A stretch of 52,775 bases of DNA from Oligoflexia bacterium (GTDB lineage Bacteria > Bdellovibrionota > Bacteriovoracia > Bacteriovoracales > Bacteriovoracaceae), in contig JADFZW010000033.1 in NCBI GenBank assembly GCA_015232355.1, positions 1 through 52,775 on the forward strand. Reading direction: 5' to 3'. The position numbers and the translations under genes are program-made. The notes beneath the pieces are model-generated. The model had not been told where the DNA came from. It worked only from the letters and a program-made list of their open reading frames with translations, and did not search any database. This document shows, one piece after another, positions 26,292 through 35,932 of this stretch (positions within the stretch are counted from its first letter, which is position 1; each line of letters begins with the position of its first letter).

Positions 26292-27341
26292 ATGAAAAAA
26301 TGTTTCGGCATCCTAACAAACATCCTGACAATTTCAACTTTAGCATTCTTAACTTTTGGATGTAACAATCCACTTACTCAGTACTACAAGTATGTACAAA
26401 ATTACAAATATCTTCCATTCACATTACCAGTGGAAAACTACGCTCCAGGTTCGATAGTTTTTGGTGATGTAAAAGATCCTACTGTTATGCCACCATCAGA
26501 TCATGAAGGATCATGTTTCCCTCTCCTTGAAAAAGCAATTAAAGAGGGTCTTCTTAGTGTGGGAGCAACTGCACTTCCATCTATAACAACTTCATTTGAA
26601 ATAAAAGCATATGGAAATTTTGATTTATCAGTACAAGGATTTGATGTCAAAGCAGGAGCTGAGTTTCATATTGGTAAATCTGTAACTATGAAAGTAGAAG
26701 ACCCCAAAATTGTATCATTTGATTACTTTGCTTTAAAAAGTCACATAAATAAAATGTCCGCTGATTGCCAACAGGAATTGCAAAAAAAACAAATGGTAAT
26801 TCAAGGACTTTGGGCCAGTGGTGCTCGTTTTATTTTTAAAAATTCCGCAGGAGAGAGTTTAAGTGCAGAATTTGCCGCCAAAGAAATATTAAAGATTGGT
26901 GCAGGACTTGGAGAAAAAGTGAGCTATGAAAAAGAGGTTGAATTGGTATTTAAACAACCATTATTTATAGGAATGAAATTAGGTAAATTTGATAAAAATG
27001 GAAAGTTAGTAGCAATTGCTAGTACAATTAAGAAAAATCAGTGGGTGTTTGTATCAGTTGATAAATATCTAGAGGATAAATCAAATTTTGTATACGACAC
27101 CAAAGATGGTAATTCAATTGTAGATGAATCATTTATACAATTTTTAGAGCAAATGAATAAAGAGGCTGATAGTAGTGATGGCCAAGAAAATGTAGATGTA
27201 GCATTTGATGTAAATGAAGGTCTAGATGCCTCTGCAATTACCGATGTTAGAGATGCTACAGATGCTGAATTAATAAATGATACAAATATGGATGATATAG
27301 GCAAAGATAAAGGTGACAATGAAGATATGGTTATTGATTGA
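26292..27341 (+). CDS. Lipoprotein of unknown function with acidic tail
   Basis: 349 residues. CGGAGGAA lies eight bases before the ATG. The lipobox is AFLTFGC (Cys 24). The mature protein has beta-rich stretches (ITTSFEIKAYGNFDLSVQG and DVKAGAEFHIGKSVTMKVED), two further cysteines and a long Asp/Glu/Asn-rich C-terminal tail of about 55 residues that is probably disordered or calcium binding. No family recognised. It converges with the receiver gene, with a gap of only 11 bases. Confidence 0.68.
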   Translation: MKKCFGILTNILTISTLAFLTFGCNNPLTQYYKYVQNYKYLPFTLPVENYAPGSIVFGDVKDPTVMPPSDHEGSCFPLLEKAIKEGLLSVGATALPSITTSFEIKAYGNFDLSVQGFDVKAGAEFHIGKSVTMKVEDPKIVSFDYFALKSHINKMSADCQQELQKKQMVIQGLWASGARFIFKNSAGESLSAEFAAKEILKIGAGLGEKVSYEKEVELVFKQPLFIGMKLGKFDKNGKLVAIASTIKKNQWVFVSVDKYLEDKSNFVYDTKDGNSIVDESFIQFLEQMNKEADSSDGQENVDVAFDVNEGLDASAITDVRDATDAELINDTNMDDIGKDKGDNEDMVID

Positions 27342-27352
27342 GTATTTTAGTA

Positions 27353-27742
27353 TTATGCTGAACGCAAGGAAAAATAATTTAAAATAGTCTTTGTGGTTGA
27401 AACTAGTTCATCATTGCATTTTGTTTTATCAACAAAAAAGATGTTATCAGAGGAGGAAAGTGCGGACTTAGCATCGTCGACATATCCAGTAAAGAATATT
27501 ACTGGGGTTTGATAACTGGCCCATCTGCCTTCTCTTAATTCATTAATAAATTCACTTCCTGATGATTCTGACATACGAAAATCAGTAATAATAAGATCAA
27601 AAACCTTTTCTATTGAGATGTAGAAAGCATCAATACCATTATTGGCAATAACAATTTCACAAGGAAAATTATCTTTAAGAAGATCAGTAACAATATTAAT
27701 TATCTCGGGTTCATCATCAACTAATAAAATTTTATATTCCAT
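27353..27742 (-). CDS. Stand-alone response regulator receiver
   Basis: 129 residues, a single CheY-like domain. ILLVDDEPE gives the acidic pair, IITDFRMSESSG gives the phosphorylation Asp (about D55), FFTGY gives the conserved Thr and VDKTK the conserved Lys. No output domain. It is separated from the large kinase operon by several genes and stands alone, upstream of a divergent methyltransferase-like gene. Partner kinase unknown, but the CheA-like kinase at 31155-34496 is the nearest candidate. Confidence 0.9.
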   Translation of the reverse strand: MEYKILLVDDEPEIINIVTDLLKDNFPCEIVIANNGIDAFYISIEKVFDLIITDFRMSESSGSEFINELREGRWASYQTPVIFFTGYVDDAKSALSSSDNIFFVDKTKCNDELVSTTKTILNYFSLRSA

Positions 27743-27854
27743 ACGAACAATTCCTCTATACTATATACTTTTCATTTCATGTATGTATTTATTTATTTTA
27801 TTCTCTCATATATGGGTTTAAAATTAAATTAAAAAAACAAAAAATGGAAAAAAA

Positions 27855-28757
27855 ATGAAACTATTAATTAAAAACATTATTTATTTTGCTTTAATTTCAG
27901 TTCTGGTTAACTTTATCATAACTATATCACTTATATTAGTTTGCTTGGCATCTGATAAAAACCTCAATCCTAAAGATAACCAACTTGAAATATACCTGCA
28001 AAAGGGTGGGGTAAAAGACAATTCAAATTTTAAAGATGAAGATTCCTATTTAAAATGTATGGATCAGCAAAAAAAACCTAAAATTGTAATTGTTGGTTCT
28101 GGTAGAGGAAAATTTTTCGATACAGATAACTACGCTCAAAAAGTATATGGAAACAATAAGTATAATTATTTTTTAATAAACTATATAGCAAAAGATGATA
28201 ATGAAGGTTTATCCAAGCGTCCTGATATGAATCTTGATATAAGAAAAATTTCTAAATTAAAAGAAAACAGCTATGATTATTGTATCTTTGAAAATGTTGA
28301 TTACTCTGTTTCTTTCACAAAAGAGGCAATTAGTGGAGCTATGAAAATTTTAAAACCAGGTGGAAAATTAATAACATCGGTAACACCTAAAATTAGTATA
28401 TTTTATAATGAACCTAAAAATATGAAAAGTATCCATCGAAATTCCAAAAAGAATTTTTCTAATATTTTAAAATTATCTAATGGATATTTCTTCCTCTATA
28501 ACAAAAAAAATGAGCTATGTGATACTATCTTCAACAGTAAAATAGATACATTAATAAATGATGTTAAAACATTAGGTTTTTCAAATACAAATGAAAATAT
28601 TCTTCTAAAAAATAGCGATAAAATACTTAAGTTTTTATGTCCAGATGATAATTGTGCTAAGATGGAGTTTGTTGTATTTAATGAACAAGATGAATTTCTT
28701 TGGCCACAAAATATCTCATCGGAAGTACGGGCAATGATTATTACTAAGAAAAAATAA
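27855..28757 (+). CDS. Membrane-anchored or exported methyltransferase-like protein
   Basis: 300 residues. The N-terminus is a long hydrophobic segment (about residues 5-33) that acts as signal peptide or anchor. The rest follows the class I methyltransferase pattern: PKIVIVGSGRGKFF (glycine loop), NYFLINYIAKDD (motif II position), then DYCIFENVDYSVSF and AMKILKPGGKLITSV (the LKPGG motif). Enzymes of this type need S-adenosylmethionine, which is not found in the periplasm, so an exported copy would act in another cell or the domain has a new use. Alternatively the segment is a type II anchor facing the wrong way. The ribosome binding site is weak. Function unknown. Confidence 0.62.
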   Translation: MKLLIKNIIYFALISVLVNFIITISLILVCLASDKNLNPKDNQLEIYLQKGGVKDNSNFKDEDSYLKCMDQQKKPKIVIVGSGRGKFFDTDNYAQKVYGNNKYNYFLINYIAKDDNEGLSKRPDMNLDIRKISKLKENSYDYCIFENVDYSVSFTKEAISGAMKILKPGGKLITSVTPKISIFYNEPKNMKSIHRNSKKNFSNILKLSNGYFFLYNKKNELCDTIFNSKIDTLINDVKTLGFSNTNENILLKNSDKILKFLCPDDNCAKMEFVVFNEQDEFLWPQNISSEVRAMIITKKK

Positions 28758-28775
28758 CATAAAAAAGAAATGAGT

Positions 28776-29786
28776 TTATTTGTAATCTTTTAAATGTTTT
28801 TGTAGCTCTCCAGGAACATTTATTCCTAATATCTTGATGATTTGTTCATTTATTTTAAATTCAGGATTTGGATCTAAAATAACTGGAACATCTCTTTTTT
28901 TATTATTTTGTTCGATATCTTTTAACACTTCTTTTGCTAGTGCCTCTCCTATCACTTTATAGGAGGAGACAGTTCCAAGTAGTGCGCCTTTTTTAAGCTG
29001 ATCTTCGATGGCGGCGATTACTGGAATTTTAAGTTCTTTAGTAACAGTAGCTGTAATTATATCCATGTTAACTGTTAAAAATGTATCAGGAGGTAAATAT
29101 AGTGAATCAATAATATATTGTTTATTTTTAATTGCACTTATTGCAATATTTAAACCTTCTACGTCTGGTCTTACTGGAATATCAACTAAAGTAAGGCCAT
29201 GTTTTTCTGCAATCTTTTGCATATTTTCTCTTACAAAATTAGAATTAATCTCTTTTGGATTAAAAATAAAACCCAACTTTTTAATTTTAATTAATTTAGA
29301 AGCGTTAATTATTTGAGTCTCTAAATCAACAACATGTTTAGCAACAATTTTATTTATCCCAGAACTCTTAAGATCTGTAGTTAGGGCCAAAGCAATGGGA
29401 TCAGTAACAATGGTTGCGATATGCCTAATATTGTTATTGGGAATAGCATTTTTCACTCTAGCAGTAATGGTTGAACCATAGGTGTAAACATAATCAAATT
29501 TTTCTGCCTTAGCTAAAAAATCTTCACGTAACAAATTAACAAGATCATCAGTTTTTTGTTTAAAATCCAATTCTACTAATTCAAATTTTTTATCCGACTT
29601 TAATAGTACATCTTTAAATCCTTTTTCTGCATCAGTTTCACCACGCCATTCAAGCATCCAAATTTTTACTTTTGAACTAGATGAATTTTTTTCTTCTGCG
29701 CAGATACTGTCTATACTGACAAGTACGAATAGAAAAAAAATAAGAACTAATCGATGTAAAAAAAGTTGTGAATATATATGCCTCAC
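28776..29786 (-). CDS. Periplasmic ABC-type substrate-binding protein
   Basis: 336 residues. The start is GTG at 29786, with GGAGGG six bases upstream; a TTG two codons earlier directly abuts that site. A signal peptide ends near SICAEEK. The fold is the type I binding protein of the ABC_sub_bind (PF04392-like) family: YGSTITARV, IVTDPIALAL, LGFIFNPKEINSNF, IAAIEDQLKKGALLG and SSYKVIGEALAKEVL. These proteins bind small ligands such as amino acids or nucleosides. No permease or ATPase lies nearby. The gene follows a sensory operon on the same strand after a gap of about 250 bases, so it may feed ligand information to the kinase rather than transport. Confidence 0.85.
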   Translation of the reverse strand: MRHIYSQLFLHRLVLIFFLFVLVSIDSICAEEKNSSSSKVKIWMLEWRGETDAEKGFKDVLLKSDKKFELVELDFKQKTDDLVNLLREDFLAKAEKFDYVYTYGSTITARVKNAIPNNNIRHIATIVTDPIALALTTDLKSSGINKIVAKHVVDLETQIINASKLIKIKKLGFIFNPKEINSNFVRENMQKIAEKHGLTLVDIPVRPDVEGLNIAISAIKNKQYIIDSLYLPPDTFLTVNMDIITATVTKELKIPVIAAIEDQLKKGALLGTVSSYKVIGEALAKEVLKDIEQNNKKRDVPVILDPNPEFKINEQIIKILGINVPGELQKHLKDYK

Positions 29787-29873
29787 AATCAACCCTCCAA
29801 TTTTAAAAAAGTTACTAAAAAAATCATTAAAAACAATGATTTTATATATATCAATAAGTTACGTTTAAAATAC

Positions 29874-29897
29874 TTCCTATAATTAATATTATAGGAA
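29874..29897. terminator. 10-bp perfect hairpin between sensory genes
   Basis: TTCCTATAAT, loop TAAT, ATTATAGGAA. It lies in the 258-base gap between the CheX-like gene and the binding protein gene. It may attenuate transcription entering the latter or be an operator; it lacks a long T run. Confidence 0.5.
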
Positions 29898-30044
29898 TAA
29901 TTATATAAGACCAGTTTGCAAAAAAAATGATCTCACTTAAACATCATTTAAAATTATAAAACTAATTTCATCTTTACAATCCATAGAATTATCGGATTAA
30001 TTTAAGAATAACTTGAGTATATTGATTTACTATTTTTATTATTT

Positions 30045-30641
30045 TTACAAAATTTCTATAAAACCATCATCTTGAGATGTTAATTTTAATTTATTCAATA
30101 ATTTCAAATCAACACTGTCATTTAAGTAGATATCCATTCCGCAGATAAATTTCAATTTACCAATCATTATTTTCCAATAAAAATGTTGATGCTTATTTTT
30201 AAATCCACTTGCAGTTTGCATATCAATATTGGCACTACAGACATTAATAGGAATATTGATTCTTAGGTGTCCACATGCTACAGTCTCTATAAAATTTTTA
30301 AATTTTCCTATTGTAAGATTACAAAATTCTTTTGTACAGTCATCTATTTTCGATGAGGGTATTATTCCAATATTAGATGTGTTGTATTGTTTGATGATTA
30401 GTGCTCTAACTAATTCTTCTATGTCATGCTTATCGTAAATAAATTTAAAGAAAACATCCAGATTTAAAGATGTCAGTGATACAAGGGTCATTTGTTTATT
30501 AGTCATATTATCAGTTAATAATGTCGAATGATTGATACTTGAAATTAATCCAACAGTTTTAAAATAAATATTAAATAATTTTATTATAAAAAATTGGCAT
30601 TCATTAAAAAAAGGGACGTATTCTAATTCATTGTTTTTCAT
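30045..30641 (-). CDS. CheX-like chemotaxis phosphatase-type protein
   Basis: 198 residues; I chose ATG 30641 with AGGAG upstream, a GTG at 30653 being on that site. The helix DDCTKEFCNLTIGKFKNFIE carries the E-x-x-N pattern that in CheX and CheC inserts into CheY to remove its phosphate. The following strands (LRINIPINVCSAN, FYWKIMIGKLKFICGMDIYL) fit the CheX-like beta sheet. The N-terminal half is divergent and could be a second copy of the fold. It lies just downstream of a CheY-like gene and the CheA-like kinase, which supports a role in resetting the receiver. Confidence 0.65.
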   Translation of the reverse strand: MKNNELEYVPFFNECQFFIIKLFNIYFKTVGLISSINHSTLLTDNMTNKQMTLVSLTSLNLDVFFKFIYDKHDIEELVRALIIKQYNTSNIGIIPSSKIDDCTKEFCNLTIGKFKNFIETVACGHLRINIPINVCSANIDMQTASGFKNKHQHFYWKIMIGKLKFICGMDIYLNDSVDLKLLNKLKLTSQDDGFIEIL

Positions 30642-30698
30642 TTTTTTTATCACTCCTAAAAACTTCTGAAATGTAAATTGTGGAGAGTGATGTTTGAT

Positions 30699-31133
30699 CT
30701 ATGCTGCAAATTTCTGATTTCTGACTTTCCTCTCTCCATTCACGATATTCATTACGGTTTCTGTAAAAGAATCAGCATGCATTGGTTTTAATAACCACAA
30801 AACCTTTTTAAATTTTCTTGCTTTTGATCTCATTTCACTACTTGTTTCAGTAGTGTAAATAATAACGGGCGTCTCTTTCATCTTTGGATGTTCTCTTATT
30901 AGTTTTGTTAGTTCAAGACCATTATATCCGGGCATATGATAATCAATAATAAAAAGATTAGCATCTTGATTTTCTAATATTAATTTTTGTCCACTTTCTC
31001 CATCAATTGCTTCTTTAAGGAGCAAATTTTTTCCATTTAATGCTTCTTTTATACTATTTCTAACTTCATTTGAATCATCAATGATTAATATTTTTTTTAC
31101 TTCATTATTTTTATTAGTCTTATGTTTACTCAT
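30699..31133 (-). CDS. CheY-like response regulator
   Basis: 144 residues. A single receiver: ILIIDDSNEVR, LFIIDYHMPGYNGLEL (phosphorylation Asp in IDY), IIYTTE and LLKPM. A basic N-terminal extension of 12 residues and a basic tail frame it. AAAGGGG lies upstream of the ATG. Between the kinase gene (gap 21 bases) and the CheX-like gene, hence its likely partner kinase is the CheA-like protein. Confidence 0.92.
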   Translation of the reverse strand: MSKHKTNKNNEVKKILIIDDSNEVRNSIKEALNGKNLLLKEAIDGESGQKLILENQDANLFIIDYHMPGYNGLELTKLIREHPKMKETPVIIYTTETSSEMRSKARKFKKVLWLLKPMHADSFTETVMNIVNGERKVRNQKFAA

Positions 31134-31154
31134 ATATAAACCCCTTTATAAAAT

Positions 31155-34100
31155 TTACTTTAATTTAATTACGAATTTAAAATTTCTAAGACCTTCTCTT
31201 TTTTTATCAGAAGTAAATACTACATCAATGCTACCTTCACTACGCTTTAGAAAATCTCTTACAGCATCTAATCCTACTCCACGTCCTGAAATGTCAGTAA
31301 CCTTGGATGCAGTTGAGATACCAGATGAAAAGATTATATTAGCAATTTGATTATCATCGAGATTATCACTGGCCTTAAATATTTTATTTTTAATACCAAT
31401 CTCTCTTAATTTATTTAAATTCAATCCTTGACCATCATCATAGAGGTGAAGCTCAACCACGCCATTATTATCTAGTACGGTTAAATTAATTTGTCCTCTT
31501 TCATTTAATCCTTTACTTTTTCGTTGGTCTGGAGATTCAATCCCATGGTCGAGAGAATTTCTAAAACAATGCATGAGCACGTCTCTTAAAATGGAAGATT
31601 GTTTTTCGTTTAATTGAATGCTTTTTCCCTTTAAGATAACCTCAGGTGTTGGTTTACCTAAATCTTTTGCAATTTTTTCCAATCCTTTCTTTCCTTCTTC
31701 TGCTAGATCATTAATATTATATACTCTAGCTCCATTAGGTGCATTAGTGGCCGTCGAAGTATTGACAAAATTATTAGAATCTACTCTATTTCCTTCAAGA
31801 GATTTTAAAATATGATTATAAACTTTTTGATATTCAGCGATTGATGCTTTGATTTTTTCTGCACCTTTTTTTAGCAGATCAAGATCAACATTTTTATTTA
31901 TATCACTTCTTAAATCATGATACTCTTTTTCTTCGTCATGAATTAAAGCAGAAACAAAGGTTAGACCATAAAGTCGATAATTTCCTTTTAGAGTATGAAG
32001 TATTCTAAAAGAGTGATTTACAAATTCTTCTCTGTTTGAATGATTGTACTTATTAAATAATTCAAACAGAATTGCAAGTTCTTCCTCTGATTTTCTAATT
32101 ACATCTTTATAGCGATCAATAGGTATTGATAATATTTGTTGTACAATTTCCATTTCTCGTTCTTTTTCCTCTGTTTTCTTTTTAAGTATTCGTACTTCAG
32201 TTACATCTCTTAAAATAACCATGATTTTTTTGACAATATTTTCATTATTATCGTTAACTTCCACTATTGGTTCCCATACTGCCTCTAATATTTTTTTCTC
32301 TCCGTTTTCAGAATTAACAGTAAATTCTGTAGGAAGAAGATGTGCGTTTAAATCAAAAGCATAATCCTCTTCACCAATGATATTGAGTAGTGCTCCGGTG
32401 ATTTGGTCGATTTCATCACGGCCAAAAGATGATTTATTAAAGAGTAAGGTGATAGCATCTTTGTCTGCGATATCTTTTGTCTTTAATAGAAATTCCAAAT
32501 AAACTGAGTATTCATGATGAACAAGGTTGTGTTCCAAAATTGTAAAGATACCTTGTCGCATATTTTGTAACATGTTTTGAATATCATCAGTTTTTTGTTT
32601 AAGTTGTGCTGTACGCTCTTCAACCTTTTTTTCAAGATTTTGGTTGGCATCTTCCAATGCATGTTTATTTTTATCCAGCGTATGGGCCATATCATTAAAT
32701 GAGGAGGCCAAAACTCCCATTTCATCTTTGCCTAAAACTTCAATACGATAATCGAGATTGTCTTTAGTAAATTCTTCAGCACCTTTAAGTAATTGCCTTA
32801 TTCTGGAAGTTAGATAATTGGACATCCAAATGGCCACAAGAACAACCAGGATAATTAAAAAGATTGTAGAGCCGATTAGATTATTCACCATTACCTTAAT
32901 ATTTTTTAGAATCATATTTTTACTATTTTCAATAGTGGTGGCAACTTTAGTTGATTCTTCGTCCACAACTTTTTTAATTTTTTCTTTGGTAGTAGTTGCT
33001 GCTTGATGAAACTCATCTACACTGGCACCGATAGTGACAAAACCAAAACCTCTTTTACTTTGCCCATATCTTCCAGTGAAATATGGAATAGCTGCAGCGG
33101 TAGTAAGCTTCCAAATACCACTCCAAAGAATAATAAATGAACCACTACCACCATCTTGAGTTATCTGATGCCAACCCTGACATTGAGGTGCAAAGTTTAG
33201 ATATCTGCAATCCAAAGAGACGTATCCTGCTTTGACTTGATTGACATTTGGTTTTTGTTTTGAAAATGATTGATTATCAAATTTAGGAAATGTCTCTAAG
33301 AATTTATTTAAATCTTTTTCTCCTGATTTTTCCCATTTTTCAGCAATGTCTTTGCTAATCCATCCAGGAACTCTTTCTCCAGTTTTAGGATCAAAACCAA
33401 CAATAGAATATTTTCGAGGATGAGCAATACTACGTCCTTGATAATCCCAAATAAAAGCATAATTTCCAGCGGCAGCATCGGAAATTTCACCATAATACTC
33501 ACCAGCTTTTGGAACGAGATAATCAGTAAAGTCCATTATATGAGCATGATCTAAGGCTAGAGTTAAATAACCTATTTTTTCATTTCCTCTATAGTATGGA
33601 GTTACAAATCTAATAATCCCTTCAAATTTTTTCCCCACTGGATTTTCCAATCCTGCATAGGCTGAATCTTCAGGATTAAAAGTAACTTTTTTTTCAGTGG
33701 CCAATTTTTTAGTATATGGTCCAATAAAATGTGTTCGTACTGCTGCTCCAATTACCTCGGAGACCCAGATTTCATTCTTCTTGAGATTGCTCGCTTCTTT
33801 AAAATAAGTTTCTGCTTTGATATAAGTATTTTCTTTGACAGAAATATTTTTTACTTTTTTATCAATATTAGATATCTTATATTTTTCTACACCATTAAGA
33901 TCATAAAAGCTAATTTCTTTATAGATAGGAATTTCTTTTGTTGGGTATTGAACACGTAATGTTTGATGAAATTCTTTACGATTATCTGGGAGCACATTTT
34001 CAATTTTGATTTTATCAGCAACATCATATTTTTTAGTAGTAACCCATCCATTTTTTTTATCATCATATACAAATTTTTCATGATAGTGAATTTTACGTTT

Positions 34101-34496
34101 TTTAGAGTTAAAAAAGTTTTCCATTGTTCGTTGATTTATATCTAAATTTGCTAGAAGTAATAGATCTTGATCTCTTTCGTTTAGAAAATTGGCCACACTG
34201 CTGGCAACTTGTTCGGTTAGTCCTTCTAGATTTTGTTGAGATTTCGCATCTAATGCTTTAATACTTTCATCGCTTGCTTGATCAACCAAACCCTTTAAGA
34301 TACCTTGAGTTTTTTTCACAACCTTATTAGAATCTTCGACAAAAAGATTTCCAACTTTATATGTCCCAACAACTGCAATATAACTAACCAACGCTAAAGG
34401 AAGCACTTTTATGAAAATAAAAATAAAAATTAATTTCGCCTTAATTCCAGTGTTGTTGATTAATTCTTTTAATTTATTAATTGTAGGGCCCTTCAC
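31155..34496 (-). CDS. Membrane CheA-like histidine kinase with Cache, HAMP, PAS and HPt domains
   Basis: 1113 residues; GTG start with GGAGG eight bases upstream. Order of parts: membrane helix (about 18-42), large periplasmic Cache-type sensor (about 60-520), second membrane helix (about 537-560), HAMP (about 560-612), coiled coil, PAS-like segment (about 640-750, ending ILRDVTEVR). An HPt domain follows with the phospho-acceptor histidine H834 in RILHTLKGNYRLYG. The CheA-type ATPase is at about 970-1113, with N box HCFRNSLDHGIE, DDGQGL and SGRGVGLDAV. It lacks the CheA dimerisation and CheW-like domains. The phosphoryl group should pass from H834 to the flanking receivers. Sensor ligand unknown. 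Confidence 0.92.
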   Translation of the reverse strand: MKGPTINKLKELINNTGIKAKLIFIFIFIKVLPLALVSYIAVVGTYKVGNLFVEDSNKVVKKTQGILKGLVDQASDESIKALDAKSQQNLEGLTEQVASSVANFLNERDQDLLLLANLDINQRTMENFFNSKKRKIHYHEKFVYDDKKNGWVTTKKYDVADKIKIENVLPDNRKEFHQTLRVQYPTKEIPIYKEISFYDLNGVEKYKISNIDKKVKNISVKENTYIKAETYFKEASNLKKNEIWVSEVIGAAVRTHFIGPYTKKLATEKKVTFNPEDSAYAGLENPVGKKFEGIIRFVTPYYRGNEKIGYLTLALDHAHIMDFTDYLVPKAGEYYGEISDAAAGNYAFIWDYQGRSIAHPRKYSIVGFDPKTGERVPGWISKDIAEKWEKSGEKDLNKFLETFPKFDNQSFSKQKPNVNQVKAGYVSLDCRYLNFAPQCQGWHQITQDGGSGSFIILWSGIWKLTTAAAIPYFTGRYGQSKRGFGFVTIGASVDEFHQAATTTKEKIKKVVDEESTKVATTIENSKNMILKNIKVMVNNLIGSTIFLIILVVLVAIWMSNYLTSRIRQLLKGAEEFTKDNLDYRIEVLGKDEMGVLASSFNDMAHTLDKNKHALEDANQNLEKKVEERTAQLKQKTDDIQNMLQNMRQGIFTILEHNLVHHEYSVYLEFLLKTKDIADKDAITLLFNKSSFGRDEIDQITGALLNIIGEEDYAFDLNAHLLPTEFTVNSENGEKKILEAVWEPIVEVNDNNENIVKKIMVILRDVTEVRILKKKTEEKEREMEIVQQILSIPIDRYKDVIRKSEEELAILFELFNKYNHSNREEFVNHSFRILHTLKGNYRLYGLTFVSALIHDEEKEYHDLRSDINKNVDLDLLKKGAEKIKASIAEYQKVYNHILKSLEGNRVDSNNFVNTSTATNAPNGARVYNINDLAEEGKKGLEKIAKDLGKPTPEVILKGKSIQLNEKQSSILRDVLMHCFRNSLDHGIESPDQRKSKGLNERGQINLTVLDNNGVVELHLYDDGQGLNLNKLREIGIKNKIFKASDNLDDNQIANIIFSSGISTASKVTDISGRGVGLDAVRDFLKRSEGSIDVVFTSDKKREGLRNFKFVIKLK

Positions 34497-34546
34497 TTTT
34501 AAAACCTCCGTTATTAAAAATATATCATTGTTTTATAATTCAAATA

Positions 34547-34918
34547 TTATATTCCAATTTTTTTTATTACATTTAAAACAGCTTGTGCTTCATATGGTTT
34601 ACTAATCCATGCCTTGATTTTAAATTTTTTTCCTCGTTCCTTTTCTGCTGGAGATGTTTCGGTTGTGGCCATAAAAATAACAATGGAATCATAGTTTTTA
34701 TTTTCTCTGATCTTTTCACACATAGAGATTCCATCCATGTTAGGCATATATAAATCAGTAACAATTAATTTTATTTCGGGATTATTATTTAGAATTTCTA
34801 AACCGATCAATCCATCTCTGGCCTCTAGTACTTCATAATCAGATTTTTTTAAAAGATTTACTAACTCACAGATAGCAGATTCATGATCATCTACTAATAG
34901 TATTTTTACATTACTCAT
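34547..34918 (-). CDS. CheY-like response regulator, first gene of the kinase operon
   Basis: 123 residues from ATG 34918, with GGAGG nine bases upstream; a TTG eight codons earlier would start before that site and is rejected. ILLVDDHE, LIVTDLYMPNMDGI, FMATTE and ISKPYE give the acidic pair, phosphorylation Asp, Thr and Lys. No output domain. A 50-base gap leads into the kinase gene. Confidence 0.92.
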   Translation of the reverse strand: MSNVKILLVDDHESAICELVNLLKKSDYEVLEARDGLIGLEILNNNPEIKLIVTDLYMPNMDGISMCEKIRENKNYDSIVIFMATTETSPAEKERGKKFKIKAWISKPYEAQAVLNVIKKIGI

Positions 34919-34942
34919 AGTCAATATCCTCCACAAAAACAA

Positions 34943-35311
34943 TTAAACAAATCGGATTCTTGTAAAAGATACTTTAGATATAAAAATAGATATCTTATCT
35001 CACATCTCACAACAGAAATTATTTATAAACAAAAAACACTTTTAAAAACACAGTTGTTATCAATGTAAAATAAATAATTTTTCTTCACAGATATAATTAT
35101 TCGATATCATTGAACACAATTTAAATTATATACAGATTCAAAGTAAGATTAAAAATTTATTCCAATCCTCTAATCCAGGCCTGCTAGTATCACCTTACTA
35201 TACTTTATAAAAAATGGTTGATCGAAAAATTGATTGCTGTTACATCAGTCACTCATGAAAACAACAAAATTTTTAGATCAACCATTTTAAAACATTTACA
35301 AGGAGAATTTT
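34943..35311. other. 369-base intergenic region between divergent genes
   Basis: Left part is the promoter region of the kinase operon, AT-rich without a clear motif. Right part holds the 21-bp inverted repeat at 35211-35288 and the AAGGAG ribosome binding site of the exported protein gene. I see no open frame. Confidence 0.5.
35211..35288. promoter_or_regulatory. 21-bp inverted repeat in the leader of an exported protein gene
   Basis: Arms AAAATGGTTGATCGAAAAATT (35211-35231) and its complement at 35268-35288 match at 20 of 21 positions, with a 36-base loop. The right arm ends about 12 bases before the AAGGAG box of the gene at 35312, so folding of the mRNA would place a strong stem next to the ribosome binding site. 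It could regulate translation or protect the 5' end. Confidence 0.65.
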
Positions 35312-35932
35312 ATGAAACATTTACTTTCAGTTGCTTTCTTATTAATTGCTACTTTTCAAACACCTGTTGCCCATGCTGAAGGCGACGGTAGAGCTTGGGG
35401 CCAATTATTTAGTATGCTAATCACACCTCCTATAGCAGCTTTATCCACACTCTTTGGTGCCCCTCGTTTGGCGGTAACAATTCCACATCCAACTACTATG
35501 TGGCATAAATCCGAAATCGTTGAAAATTTTCTTAAGAGTGAAAACAAAACGATCTTAGATCTTACAGAATATAATGTGAATGCATCTGATCTTTATTGGA
35601 TAATAAATGCTATACCTGAATCATCTCGCTCTCAAATAAGATGCTACCTTTTAAAAGAGGTTCCAGTGAACACCGTTCTTGCTAAAAAAGATATGGAAGA
35701 AATCGAAAAACTATTTAATGATCCAAATTTCAAATTACTTAGTAATGCAGAAAAAATTACAAAGATATTAAAGACAGTTCCACGAATTGCTAGTGTTTTT
35801 GGTAAATTTTCAACCGATATGACTTGGTTTGCAGCGGTACTTTATACTCAAGGTTATTTTGGAGTTATGATGAAACCATTTAGGTTTGTTGATAAAAATA
35901 CCGAGAATTTATCTAAAATTTGTAATTATTAA
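35312..35932 (+). CDS. Exported protein of unknown function
   Basis: 206 residues, AAGGAG before the ATG, signal peptide cut after VAHA. The mature part starts with a hydrophobic stretch (LFSMLITPPIAALSTLFG), then an alpha-helical region with two cysteines (IRCYLL and KICNY). No family recognised. The stop overlaps the end of the convergent larC gene by four bases. The palindromic leader described above suggests specific regulation. Confidence 0.65.
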   Translation: MKHLLSVAFLLIATFQTPVAHAEGDGRAWGQLFSMLITPPIAALSTLFGAPRLAVTIPHPTTMWHKSEIVENFLKSENKTILDLTEYNVNASDLYWIINAIPESSRSQIRCYLLKEVPVNTVLAKKDMEEIEKLFNDPNFKLLSNAEKITKILKTVPRIASVFGKFSTDMTWFAAVLYTQGYFGVMMKPFRFVDKNTENLSKICNY

